The translations under genes were made by a program, and so were the position numbers. The notes under the pieces are model-generated. The model searched no databases and was not told the DNA's origin. It saw only the letters and a program-made list of their open reading frames with translations. A stretch of 64,000 nt of DNA from M55B129 sp034189085. GTDB lineage: Bacteria > Bacillota > Dethiobacteria > DTU022. The DNA lies in assembly GCA_034189085.1 (NCBI GenBank), contig JAXHVH010000001.1, forward strand, positions 124,001 to 188,000, in the 5' to 3' direction. Below are positions 1 through 7,918 of the stretch, piece after piece; the stretch's first letter is position 1, and every line of letters begins with the position of its first letter.

Positions 1-37
1 ATCGAATGAACAGGGATCAGCATGCTGCGATTCAATG

Positions 38-457
38 TTAAAAAGTAACTCCATCAATGTCACGTTCCTCTTTCTCGAAAGAATCCTCTACAAAAACAAT
101 CATAATTTGGTTGGGCAGGCAGACAATGCTTTCATAAGAATGTTCGATCCATCCAGTATGAGAACAGATCCCCTGCGGGCAAAGGTCTTCACTTAACGGC
201 AGCATCCTGATCCGTCCATCATCTACTTCAATAACTGCCGTATGCTGTCCCTTATCACCAAATTTAAATTCATAGGTGAACGAATCGCCCGGTGGAAGCG
301 ACAGTTCAGCAACCAGCCTGTTCTGCACGTATATTCTGGCGTATTTATTTTCAGCTGCCCTGACTTCATTAAGATTAAACCAGAATCCTGTCACACCTAT
401 TACCAGGATCAATCCTACTATCAGGTAATCAGCAACCCTAATTTTAAATGTTGACAC
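38..457 (-). CDS. NusG domain II-containing protein
   Basis: Small membrane-anchored protein (139 aa from the GTG at 457). It has one N-terminal transmembrane segment (about residues 8-27), then a beta-rich domain ending in the pattern CPQGICSHTGWI and a later IVCLPNQIMIVF. That pair of cysteine motifs is typical of the NusG_II (DUF) family of Clostridia, often found near heptaprenyl-diphosphate synthase, ApbE or RNF genes. Its molecular role is not known. A GTG at 466 is also in frame, but the GGGG at 466-469 leaves no room for it and gives eight-base spacing to the GTG at 457. The gene is transcribed toward the left window edge, so any operon partners lie outside. Family assignment is fairly safe; function is not. 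Confidence 0.8.
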   Translation of the reverse strand: MSTFKIRVADYLIVGLILVIGVTGFWFNLNEVRAAENKYARIYVQNRLVAELSLPPGDSFTYEFKFGDKGQHTAVIEVDDGRIRMLPLSEDLCPQGICSHTGWIEHSYESIVCLPNQIMIVFVEDSFEKEERDIDGVTF

Positions 458-473
458 TATTTTCACCCCATGT

Positions 474-482
474 ATTATAGCA
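474..482 (-). promoter_or_regulatory. Possible extended -10 promoter of the NusG-II gene
   Basis: On the minus strand TGC-TATAAT lies just before the NusG-II gene. No good -35 is seen at 17 bases. The expected start point would fall about 10 bases before the GTG at 457, giving a very short leader, so this is only a candidate. Confidence 0.3.
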
Positions 483-605
483 CAAAGAAGGCAATTACCG
501 AAAGACTATTCTCTATTATTTTCTATAATTGCCATAATATATACTTTGGAAACCAGGATTAGTGATCGGTGAAAAGTTTGCTGTTTCAAAGAGGTTGAAC
601 TTTTA

Positions 606-614
606 TGCTATAAT
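606..614 (+). promoter_or_regulatory. Extended -10 promoter of the PBP1A gene
   Basis: TGC followed by a perfect TATAAT (609-614) sits about 50 bases before the TTG start of the PBP gene. A -35 is poor (TTTCAA at 584-589, 19-base spacer), so it would act as an extended -10 promoter. Confidence 0.45.
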
Positions 615-665
615 TGGGATAAACATTTACACAGTCAACCCTGGCAATACAGGAGGATCATAGAA

Positions 666-3512
666 TTGGCGGAAAAAAAGATGCCTGTGGACAGGCAAAA
701 TAATAAATCTGAAACTAAGAAACCGAAAAAAAAGCGCAGTATTATAAAGATAATCATTTTGATCATTTTCCTGCTGCTGGTCATCGGCGGAGGAGCGGCT
801 GCAGCAGTAGTTTATAGTTACATCAGCGAAGCACCTCCCTTTGATGCAAGCAAACTGGCGACTGTAGAAACTTCATATCTCTATGACAGCAGCGGGGCTG
901 AGATCACTCGCCTGCATGAGGAACAGAACCGGATTGTGGTTAGCCTGGACGAAATCCCGGCCCACGTTCAGGAAGCGTTCATTGCCATAGAAGACGAGCG
1001 TTTTAAGGAACATTTCGGCTTTGACATCATTGGCAGCCTGCGGGCAGCCTATGCCAACCTCAGGGCAGGCGGTATTGTGCAGGGAGCCACAACAATTACC
1101 CAGGAGGTGGCTCAGCACGCTTTTTTAAGCACGGAAACCAGCTACAAGCGCAAGATTCAGGAAATCTGGCTGGCCATCGAGATGGAGCGCCGCTACAGCA
1201 AGGAAGAGATCCTGGAACTCTACCTCAACCGGATGTACTTTGGCAACGGGGCTTATGGTGTGGAAGCAGCGGCCCAGACGTATTTTGGCAAGAGCGTCGG
1301 CGAATTGTCCATAGCAGAAGGGGCAATGCTGGCCGGAGCAATGCGCTGGCCCAACAATTATAACCCCTTTGACAACCGGGAAGCGGCCGAAGAACGAATG
1401 CATCTCGTTTTGAACAACATGCTGCGCCTGGAGTACATCAGCGAAGCTGAATACCAGCAGGCCCTGCAGGGGCCATCGTATTATGCCGAACCGCGCAATC
1501 CTGAATATCCCTATCCCCATTTTGTCGACTATGTCATTCACGATGAACTGATCAAAATTTTAAGCGAGATTCCCTCGATCGGCTCAAAGGATGAAGCCTA
1601 CCGGGCTATCTACACCGGTGGACTGCGCATTCACACCACCCTTGACCCGCACCTGCAGCACCACGTCGAAGAGGTCCTGGCCAGGGACGACCTCTACCCG
1701 GCCACCATCCATGTCGACATGGCGGCGGCCAGGGAAACGATAGCCGAGCTGCCATCAGGCCGCGACCTGAGCCAGGCTCAGCTGGAAGAGCTCATTGACG
1801 AGGAAAAGGGCATTCCCCAGCCGCAGGCGGCGATCGTGCTGGCCGACCCAACCACCGGTGAGATCAAGGCCCTGGGCGGAGGTCGGAAATACCGCCGCCA
1901 TGTTGATGAAATCCTCCGCTTCACCACCTTGCGCCAGCCAGGATCGTGCATTAAGCCAATCATTACCTATGCTCCGGCTTTCGAAGAAGGTGTTCTGGCC
2001 GGAGCGGGGTCGACAGTGGATGACGCACCTTACATCGGGCCGCGCGGTGACTGGTTCCCGGAAAACTTCGACTACAAGTTTCGCGGCATGATTACCGCAC
2101 GCGAGGCTCTTTATTATTCATATAATATACCGGCAATCCGTATTTTCGAAGCTTTAGGATCACGGGTAGGCGTTGATTATGCTGAAAAAATGGGCATATC
2201 TACATTCCATCCCGATGAAGTGGACAACCTGGCTTTGACCCTCGGAGCATTGACCTACGGTGTCAGCGCAATCGATATGGCCCAGGCCTACAGTGTGCTG
2301 GCCAACCAGGGAGTAAAAGTCGACCTTCATTCAGTGGAAAAAATTATTGACCGCCAGGGTAATGTCCTTTTCGAGCAAAAAACAGAGCCACAACAAATCG
2401 TCAGCCCCCAGTCGGCATTCCTGGTCAGCGACATCCTGCAGGACTTTGTTACCAGATACCTCGGGCGGGCCCTGCAGATTGATCGTCCGGTAGCAGCGAA
2501 AACCGGAACAACGGAAGACTGGAAGGACGTCTACCTTGCTGCTTACACACCAAACCTGGTAGCCACCTTCTGGATGGGCTATGATGAGCCAAAGCTGGGC
2601 AGTATCCAGCAGGGCTGGCGGTACTCCACCGCCTTCCTGCGAGAAGTGTTTCTTGAAGCATTTCAAGACCTGGAAATAGTCGAATTTGAGCAGCCTGAAG
2701 GCATAGTAAGGGCATCAGTGTGCAACAAATCCGGGCTCAGGCCGAATGAATCCTGTCAGGAAGCCGGTACAGTGATTGGTGATTACTTCATCGAGGGGCG
2801 TGTTCCCGGACAAGTTTGTAATATGCACCAGGGTGTATTCTACAATCGGCCACCCTATATCATCACCGACGATCGCTGGTCCTCACGGGGAGGCCCGGGG
2901 AGGGGCCCGGAAGATGCCAAAGAAATGTTAGCGGGCGATGAATTTGGCAACTTTACTGAGCAGTGGGGGCAAACAACAAGCGAAATATCTTTATTTAATG
3001 CCTATGTTGTTCAAGATGGAGCAACACTGCAGTGGCAGTACGAAGGAGCAAATCCAAAAAGTTTTGAACTGAGAAGGGCAGCCCAGGGAGCCGCAGGTGA
3101 AACTGTTACCTTTGAACTGGAAGGGAATACACGACAGTATACAGATACAGACCTTGCTGAAAATACGATCTACACATATACTCTTGCCGCCCGCCTGGCT
3201 GACGGCACTCTGACCGAACCAGCAACAGTTTACATCAGCACCGCAATTGATCCCGATGGAAGAATCGATATCCAGCAACCGGGAAGCGGTGATATTGTGG
3301 TTATCCCCAATATCACAGGCGTGTTTCAGGCTATTGCCGAAATGAGACTTTCCCGGTTAGGTTTGAAAGTAGGCATAGTTGAACATCAGTACAGCGATAC
3401 GATACCCAATGGACAGGTGATTTCACAGGTTCCTGCCCCCGGTTCGATTATAAAAAAGGGACGAGATGTTAAAATTGTCGTTTCAAAAGGCCCTGAAACA
3501 GGCGGCTTCTAA
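666..3512 (+). CDS. Class A penicillin-binding protein (PBP1A type) with C-terminal PASTA domain
   Basis: Bifunctional peptidoglycan synthase, 948 aa: it polymerises lipid II and cross-links stem peptides outside the membrane. Visible parts: Lys-rich cytoplasmic tail; transmembrane segment about 26-50; GT51 transglycosylase domain with the catalytic Glu in EDERF (109-113) and the ITQE and RKIQE motifs; transpeptidase domain with SCIK (427-430), SYN (485-487) and KTGT (612-615). After about residue 790 there is a fibronectin-III-like stretch and one PASTA domain ending the protein. Start is TTG at 666, with AGGAGG at 651-656. It is alone on the plus strand, divergent from the NusG-II gene and convergent with the mutS2 operon. 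The PASTA tail parallels the three PASTA repeats of PrkC in this window. The PBP class is certain; the exact symbol (ponA/mrcA/pbpF) is not. Confidence 0.95.
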   Translation: MAEKKMPVDRQNNKSETKKPKKKRSIIKIIILIIFLLLVIGGGAAAAVVYSYISEAPPFDASKLATVETSYLYDSSGAEITRLHEEQNRIVVSLDEIPAHVQEAFIAIEDERFKEHFGFDIIGSLRAAYANLRAGGIVQGATTITQEVAQHAFLSTETSYKRKIQEIWLAIEMERRYSKEEILELYLNRMYFGNGAYGVEAAAQTYFGKSVGELSIAEGAMLAGAMRWPNNYNPFDNREAAEERMHLVLNNMLRLEYISEAEYQQALQGPSYYAEPRNPEYPYPHFVDYVIHDELIKILSEIPSIGSKDEAYRAIYTGGLRIHTTLDPHLQHHVEEVLARDDLYPATIHVDMAAARETIAELPSGRDLSQAQLEELIDEEKGIPQPQAAIVLADPTTGEIKALGGGRKYRRHVDEILRFTTLRQPGSCIKPIITYAPAFEEGVLAGAGSTVDDAPYIGPRGDWFPENFDYKFRGMITAREALYYSYNIPAIRIFEALGSRVGVDYAEKMGISTFHPDEVDNLALTLGALTYGVSAIDMAQAYSVLANQGVKVDLHSVEKIIDRQGNVLFEQKTEPQQIVSPQSAFLVSDILQDFVTRYLGRALQIDRPVAAKTGTTEDWKDVYLAAYTPNLVATFWMGYDEPKLGSIQQGWRYSTAFLREVFLEAFQDLEIVEFEQPEGIVRASVCNKSGLRPNESCQEAGTVIGDYFIEGRVPGQVCNMHQGVFYNRPPYIITDDRWSSRGGPGRGPEDAKEMLAGDEFGNFTEQWGQTTSEISLFNAYVVQDGATLQWQYEGANPKSFELRRAAQGAAGETVTFELEGNTRQYTDTDLAENTIYTYTLAARLADGTLTEPATVYISTAIDPDGRIDIQQPGSGDIVVIPNITGVFQAIAEMRLSRLGLKVGIVEHQYSDTIPNGQVISQVPAPGSIIKKGRDVKIVVSKGPETGGF

Positions 3513-3529
3513 TTTGCTACCATGTGCTC

Positions 3530-3796
3530 TCAGGGCTTGCTCCAAAAATATTGTTTATCTCTGCACCGGCGGAGGCGTTTTGTTTCATCCAGGGATTGCA
3601 GGACCTGAGCAATGCGGGTGGCAGGCTGCTGCACTGAACTGCAGCTGTTGCCATACAAAAGCTGCCCTTCCGCTTCCAGTTCCCGCCACAAGTAAGGATA
3701 CTCCATGCGGAATTCTTCCACAACCTGTTCTGTCGTTTTAAAAATGCCCGCTTCCAACAAATCTGCCACGTTTTTTTTAAAAGTATCTTCGTTCAT
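3530..3796 (-). CDS. Small uncharacterised protein downstream of mutS2
   Basis: Predicted 88-aa soluble protein, rich in charged residues and probably helical, with no signal peptide and no family I recognise. It follows mutS2 by 14 bases on the same strand and has AAAGG six bases before the ATG, so it is likely the last gene of the cvpA-mutS2 transcript. The sequence pattern (acidic amphipathic N-terminal half, basic C-terminal end KRLRRCRDKQ) does not point to a function. It ends 17 bases before the convergent PBP1A stop. Existence is moderately supported by position, ribosome binding site and codon pattern. Confidence 0.6.
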   Translation of the reverse strand: MNEDTFKKNVADLLEAGIFKTTEQVVEEFRMEYPYLWRELEAEGQLLYGNSCSSVQQPATRIAQVLQSLDETKRLRRCRDKQYFWSKP

Positions 3797-3810
3797 CTTA
3801 AACCTTTCTT

Positions 3811-6207
3811 TTAAGAACTCAGCTCAACAACGGTCACTCCACCGCCGCCTTCCGCAGGATTACCCAGCCTGAAGTTTTTAACCAGGGGATGTTCTTTAAG
3901 ATAATTTTGCAACCCTTCCTTCAGCTTACCGGTTCCTTTGCCATGAATTATTTCAACCCTGCTCAGGCCAGCCCAGAGGGCATTGTCAAGCAATTTTTCC
4001 ACAAGGGGAACAGCTTCATCCAGGGTCAATCCTCTCAGGTCAATGGAATTTTTAATTGCCGTATCTTTTTCAACACTGTAACCACCATGGCTGGATGCAA
4101 CAGATCTGTGTCCCTCAGTTCTTTTTTGCTGCTTCTGCCGGCGAGAATCGCGTCGCAGTTCGGACAGAGGAAGATTTACCGCCAGCATGCCAACCCGCAC
4201 TTTAGCTTCTTCGTCCGTGTGAGATATCACCTCACCATGCTGCCTGAGGCTGGGGATATAAACTGATCTGCCCACAACAATTTCTTTTGCAGGCAGCGCC
4301 TCTCCTGCCTCTTCCTCTTCAACCGGCTCAAGCTCCTGACGCAATGCATTGAGACTTTGCCGTATCTCTTCACCTCTGGCTTCCTGGTGGGTGGATCCTT
4401 CATTTTTCAGTTTACGCAATTCCCTGATCAGTTCATCCACTGTATTTTTCGTTTTTTTGATCAGCTGTCCGGCCTCATCACGGGCTTCCCGAAGAATATC
4501 TTCGCGCTTCGACCGCAACAGCTCACGTTCTTTTTCCAACTCTTCCATTAAGAGCTCCGCCCGGCTCCTCTCCGCTGCTGCCCACCTGCTGTCTCGTGAA
4601 TAACGCTGTTGATCTTCTACCAGGCGGGCAATTACTGTTTCAACCTGATCATGTGAACGGTGCAAAAAACTTCTAGCTTTTTCCAGGACAGTTACCGGAA
4701 GCCCCAGCCGACCGGCAATATGAAAAGCGTTGCTCTGTCCCGGTACACCCTGCAGGAGGCGATGAGTGGGTTCCAGCGTATTAGGATCAAATTCCATGGC
4801 CGCATTCTGCATCTCGTCTTGAAGCTGGGCAAAAAGCTTCAATTCATTAATATGAGTGGTGGCAACAGTAAGGGCCCCCCTGGCCGTAAGTTCAGCCAGG
4901 ATAGCCATGGCCAGAGCGGCTCCTTCAGACGGATCTGTGCCCGCTCCCAGCTCATCAAATAAAACCATTGAATTTGGTTCTGATTCAAGCAGGATCTCGA
5001 TAATATTTTTCATGTGACCGGAAAAGGTACTCAATGATTGAACAATGCTTTGCTCATCACCTATATCAGCCCGGATTTTTTTAAATACAGTTATTTTGGT
5101 TCCTTTTCCAGCCGGGACATGAAGTCCGCACTGAGCCATTACCGTCAGCAAGCCCATTGTTTTCAAAGCTACCGTCTTGCCACCTGTATTCGGCCCGGTA
5201 ATAACAAGAGTTTTAATCATTTCATCAAGTTTCACAGTGAGGGGCACTTTTTCCCCGGATAGAAGAGGATGCACCGCTTCGTCCAGGAAAAATAATCTTT
5301 CGTCGGCAGCAGGCAAATAAGGCTCCACACCACCCTGTTCGATACTAAGAGCCCCCCGGGCGCAGATGAAGTCGAAACGGGCATAGAGATCAATATTTTT
5401 TCGCAGATCACTTTCAGCGTCAGCCACTTTACTGCTGAGTTTATAAAGTATCCTCTCAATTTCCTTTTCTTCCGCCTTTTCTGCAGTCCTGCACTCATTC
5501 TGAAGCTGAACAACAGGCAGAGGTTCAATAAACAGGGTAGCTCCGCTGGAAGATTGATCATGCACTATTCCATCTACCTGTTGCCTGTATTCCTGCCGGA
5601 TGGGTAAAACATAACGCCCCGAACGAATGGTAATCAATGCTTCCTGCAGGTAACGTTTGTATTGCGAGCCACGGATATATTCTTCCAGTTTATCCCTGAT
5701 TCGACTTTGCAGTTTGGTTTTCTTCCTTCTTACAGCTGAAAGCTCAGGCGAAGCACTATCAAGTACATTGCCATCCCCATCCAGGGAGCGGATCAGTTCC
5801 GAAAAAAGTTCCCGGCATGATTTCATCGATCCTGCAATTTCATCCAGAAGAGGATAAGATTGCGCATTATCCTCCTCTTTCATGAATCTCTGGCAGCGGT
5901 GAACAGACTCAATAAAGTGGGATATATTGGCCAGTTCACCACCCGGCAGGATCGCTCCCCTCCTGGCCCTGGAAAGGAGAGGCTTAATGTCTTTAACTAC
6001 ACCCGGGGTAAAAGCATTCCTGACAGCCAGCACCCGGCCTTCACTGGTTTCCTTCTGCATGATCTCAATCTTTTCACGATTCGAAGAAGGGATCATGGAA
6101 AAAGCCATTTCCCGGGCCCATGGAGATGCCGTCATCAAAGCAAGCTTCTCCCTGATGCGGTTAAAATCCAGTACTTCAATTTCTCGCTCTGTAATTACTT
6201 CAGCCAA
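3811..6207 (-). CDS. mutS2: Endonuclease MutS2 / ribosome-collision factor
   Basis: MutS2, 798 aa. Family members lack mismatch-repair function; they suppress recombination, and in Bacillus MutS2 (RqcU) splits collided ribosomes. Visible: MutS core and lever region; Walker A GPNTGGKT (338-345); Walker B LFDELGAGTDPSEG (about 414-427); a long Glu/Arg-rich coiled coil (about 500-620); and a C-terminal Smr domain (about 720-798) with the IDLRGLT, HGKGTGKL and GGVT motifs. I chose TTG at 6207 because GAGGAG lies eight bases upstream and the protein then begins AEVITERE; a longer frame to 6240 would lack a binding site. The start overlaps the end of the preceding glycosylase gene by eight bases, so the two are probably translationally coupled. 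Confidence 0.96.
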   Translation of the reverse strand: MAEVITEREIEVLDFNRIREKLALMTASPWAREMAFSMIPSSNREKIEIMQKETSEGRVLAVRNAFTPGVVKDIKPLLSRARRGAILPGGELANISHFIESVHRCQRFMKEEDNAQSYPLLDEIAGSMKSCRELFSELIRSLDGDGNVLDSASPELSAVRRKKTKLQSRIRDKLEEYIRGSQYKRYLQEALITIRSGRYVLPIRQEYRQQVDGIVHDQSSSGATLFIEPLPVVQLQNECRTAEKAEEKEIERILYKLSSKVADAESDLRKNIDLYARFDFICARGALSIEQGGVEPYLPAADERLFFLDEAVHPLLSGEKVPLTVKLDEMIKTLVITGPNTGGKTVALKTMGLLTVMAQCGLHVPAGKGTKITVFKKIRADIGDEQSIVQSLSTFSGHMKNIIEILLESEPNSMVLFDELGAGTDPSEGAALAMAILAELTARGALTVATTHINELKLFAQLQDEMQNAAMEFDPNTLEPTHRLLQGVPGQSNAFHIAGRLGLPVTVLEKARSFLHRSHDQVETVIARLVEDQQRYSRDSRWAAAERSRAELLMEELEKERELLRSKREDILREARDEAGQLIKKTKNTVDELIRELRKLKNEGSTHQEARGEEIRQSLNALRQELEPVEEEEAGEALPAKEIVVGRSVYIPSLRQHGEVISHTDEEAKVRVGMLAVNLPLSELRRDSRRQKQQKRTEGHRSVASSHGGYSVEKDTAIKNSIDLRGLTLDEAVPLVEKLLDNALWAGLSRVEIIHGKGTGKLKEGLQNYLKEHPLVKNFRLGNPAEGGGGVTVVELSS

Positions 6208-6796
6208 CAGGTTCTCTCCTCGACAGGTAAGGATTACCAACCACCACGTAACGTAAAAGTTTATCTGCAGCTACTGACAATCCGATGCGCGGTGTCGTTC
6301 TGACTGGCTGGTAATGAGAAACAAATTCATTAAAACCCAGGTAAAGCGGTTTTTGTTTCAGATCATGCCCGTTAAAACTTCTATCAATAGCAAAAGCCTG
6401 GCAAAGTTTTCCCGGGCCATTGGTTAGATTTGTTCTTAAAACCAACTGGCCCCTCTTCTCGATGATGAGAGGCAATCCATCCACAGGCTCCACCGCCCTG
6501 ATAAGAACCGCTTCACCCACACCTTCCTGGCCGGTTACTACATTAAAACAATAATGGTTGCCGTATATAAAATAAACATAAGCCATTCCCGGCGGTCCAA
6601 ACATTACAGCATTGCGAGATGTTTTGCCCCTGGCAGCATGACAGGCAGGATCGTTATTGCTTAAATATGCCTCCGTCTCTACAATTATTCCACTGACCAG
6701 TCCTTTAGCCGATTCCCGGCATAAATAATGTCCAAGCAGGTCACGGGCCACTTCCAACGTTTCACGCTCGAAAAAATTTTCTCCAAGAAGATGCAT
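6200..6796 (-). CDS. 3-methyladenine DNA glycosylase (AAG/Mpg family)
   Basis: Base-excision repair enzyme that removes alkylated purines, 198 aa, close to the usual bacterial length. The alkyladenine-glycosylase signature is complete: LARDLLG-like start, ETEAYL (catalytic Glu), DPACHA, GPPGMAYVYFIYG, NVVTG, GEAVLIRA, NGPGKL and a late RIGLS. The ribosome binding site is weak (AAAGGGG about 15 bases upstream), and no better in-frame start exists. It lies between cvpA and mutS2 and overlaps the mutS2 start by eight bases. A 134-base gap separates it from cvpA. Confidence 0.93.
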   Translation of the reverse strand: MHLLGENFFERETLEVARDLLGHYLCRESAKGLVSGIIVETEAYLSNNDPACHAARGKTSRNAVMFGPPGMAYVYFIYGNHYCFNVVTGQEGVGEAVLIRAVEPVDGLPLIIEKRGQLVLRTNLTNGPGKLCQAFAIDRSFNGHDLKQKPLYLGFNEFVSHYQPVRTTPRIGLSVAADKLLRYVVVGNPYLSRREPVG

Positions 6797-6930
6797 TATG
6801 TTCCGGTTTTTCCCCTTTCGGGTAAAATTGAAAAACTGTTCCTGGATGTTTTCGATAAAATTGCATACCGAAAACCGGCCTGAAATACCGTAACAAAGGT
6901 CTGCTGGCCGGATTACTTTTATTATCCTGA

Positions 6931-7500
6931 TCAGCCATTAATATCAAGATAAAAATTGATCACTGCTTCCTTTAGCAGGTCAACAGTGGGAGTAAGATAT
7001 TGACTGGCATAAACTACCATCTTAGAATCTTCCATTGCTTCCACAAAAAGGCGGAGGGGAATAAGAGAAACAGCAGCTATAATAATATAAACAAAAATCG
7101 CTCCAACAAGGGCTCCCAGCAGAGCACCACCCAGACGGTTGATTAAACCGATGATAGGCACACGATTAACCCACCTCAGACCTCCGGCAAATAATTTGAA
7201 TAACAGGCTCAGGAGCAAAAAAAGAATCAGGAAAGCAATAACACCTGCCACCAGGCGAGGCGCCTGCTCCAGGGCCAGGTCTATACCAATATCCGTGATC
7301 AGATCATGATGAGGAATAATGTCTTCCGGATTGATGTAAGCAGCCAGATCCTCGCTGAAAAACCGGCTCCCACAAAGCGATATAATTATAATTATCAGGA
7401 ATCCGAAAATATCAAAAAACATTTTGACCAATCCACGGGAAAACCCACTCAAGATGTGAAATAAAAAAATTACCATTAGAAAAATATCAAACCAGTTCAT
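6931..7500 (-). CDS. cvpA: CvpA family membrane protein
   Basis: Predicted 189-aa protein with four hydrophobic segments in the CvpA (colicin V production) arrangement: opening NWFDIFLMVIFL, a G-F-x-RG turn (SGFSRGL), then a GLINRLGGALLGALVG helix. The biochemical role of the family is unsettled. Start chosen at ATG 7500 with GGGG eight bases upstream; a GTG at 7509 directly abuts that site. It overlaps the zapA end by 14 bases. zapA-cvpA-mutS2 is a common Firmicutes gene order. Confidence 0.88.
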   Translation of the reverse strand: MNWFDIFLMVIFLFHILSGFSRGLVKMFFDIFGFLIIIIISLCGSRFFSEDLAAYINPEDIIPHHDLITDIGIDLALEQAPRLVAGVIAFLILFLLLSLLFKLFAGGLRWVNRVPIIGLINRLGGALLGALVGAIFVYIIIAAVSLIPLRLFVEAMEDSKMVVYASQYLTPTVDLLKEAVINFYLDING

Positions 7501-7759
7501 CTGCTTCACCCCGTTTTGTATCCGCGCTGTGAAGCTCTGTTTTTTCTTTTAACCTGAGCAGTTCATCAGCAATATTTAATGCCGCCAGGACTGCAATTTT
7601 ATGCTTACTGACCTGAACATTTCTTTCAGCAAGTTCTTCAATCAAATGATCAACATAACGGCCAACCCTTTGTAACTGTTCCGGGGTTGAAGAACCGCGT
7701 AGAATATATGCTTCTCCCATGATAGTCAAAGTGACGCGGATCTTTTCCTTTTCTTCCAT
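7487..7759 (-). CDS. zapA: Cell division protein ZapA
   Basis: Predicted 90-aa Z-ring-associated protein that bundles FtsZ filaments. N-terminal strand-rich head (RVTLTIMGEAYILRG) is followed by a dimerising helix containing YVDHLIEELAE and AALNIADELLRLKEK, the normal ZapA layout. Start at ATG 7759; the upstream AAGGCGGGG is the only purine-rich site. An upstream in-frame extension lacks family similarity. Cotranscribed with cvpA through overlap. The 159-base region between pheT and zapA carries no gene. Confidence 0.9.
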   Translation of the reverse strand: MEEKEKIRVTLTIMGEAYILRGSSTPEQLQRVGRYVDHLIEELAERNVQVSKHKIAVLAALNIADELLRLKEKTELHSADTKRGEADELV

Positions 7760-7918
7760 TTGTTGTCCCCGCCTTCCGGTTAGTGGCAACGACCTTTTCG
7801 CCCTGTTATTTCGGGATGAAACATGTAATATCCTGCCTGAGACAAAACAGCAGGGCCATCAGCTTTTTTCAGCCTGTCTCCCTTTTAATTTATGGAAGGC
7901 CCGGGTTACGCCCCGTCA
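7760..7918 (-). other. pheT-zapA intergenic region with possible RNA structure
   Basis: Gene-free 159 bases. On the minus strand GAGACA (7890s) can pair with TGTCTC about 35 bases later, enclosing a GC-rich arm; a purine-rich tract follows near zapA. No U-run terminator and no clear -10 are visible. It may be a leader or merely a spacer. Confidence 0.3.

Noticed and set aside
6762..6947. 61-aa frame between cvpA and the DNA glycosylase
   Set aside because: Overlaps both neighbours, no Shine-Dalgarno, no family resemblance.
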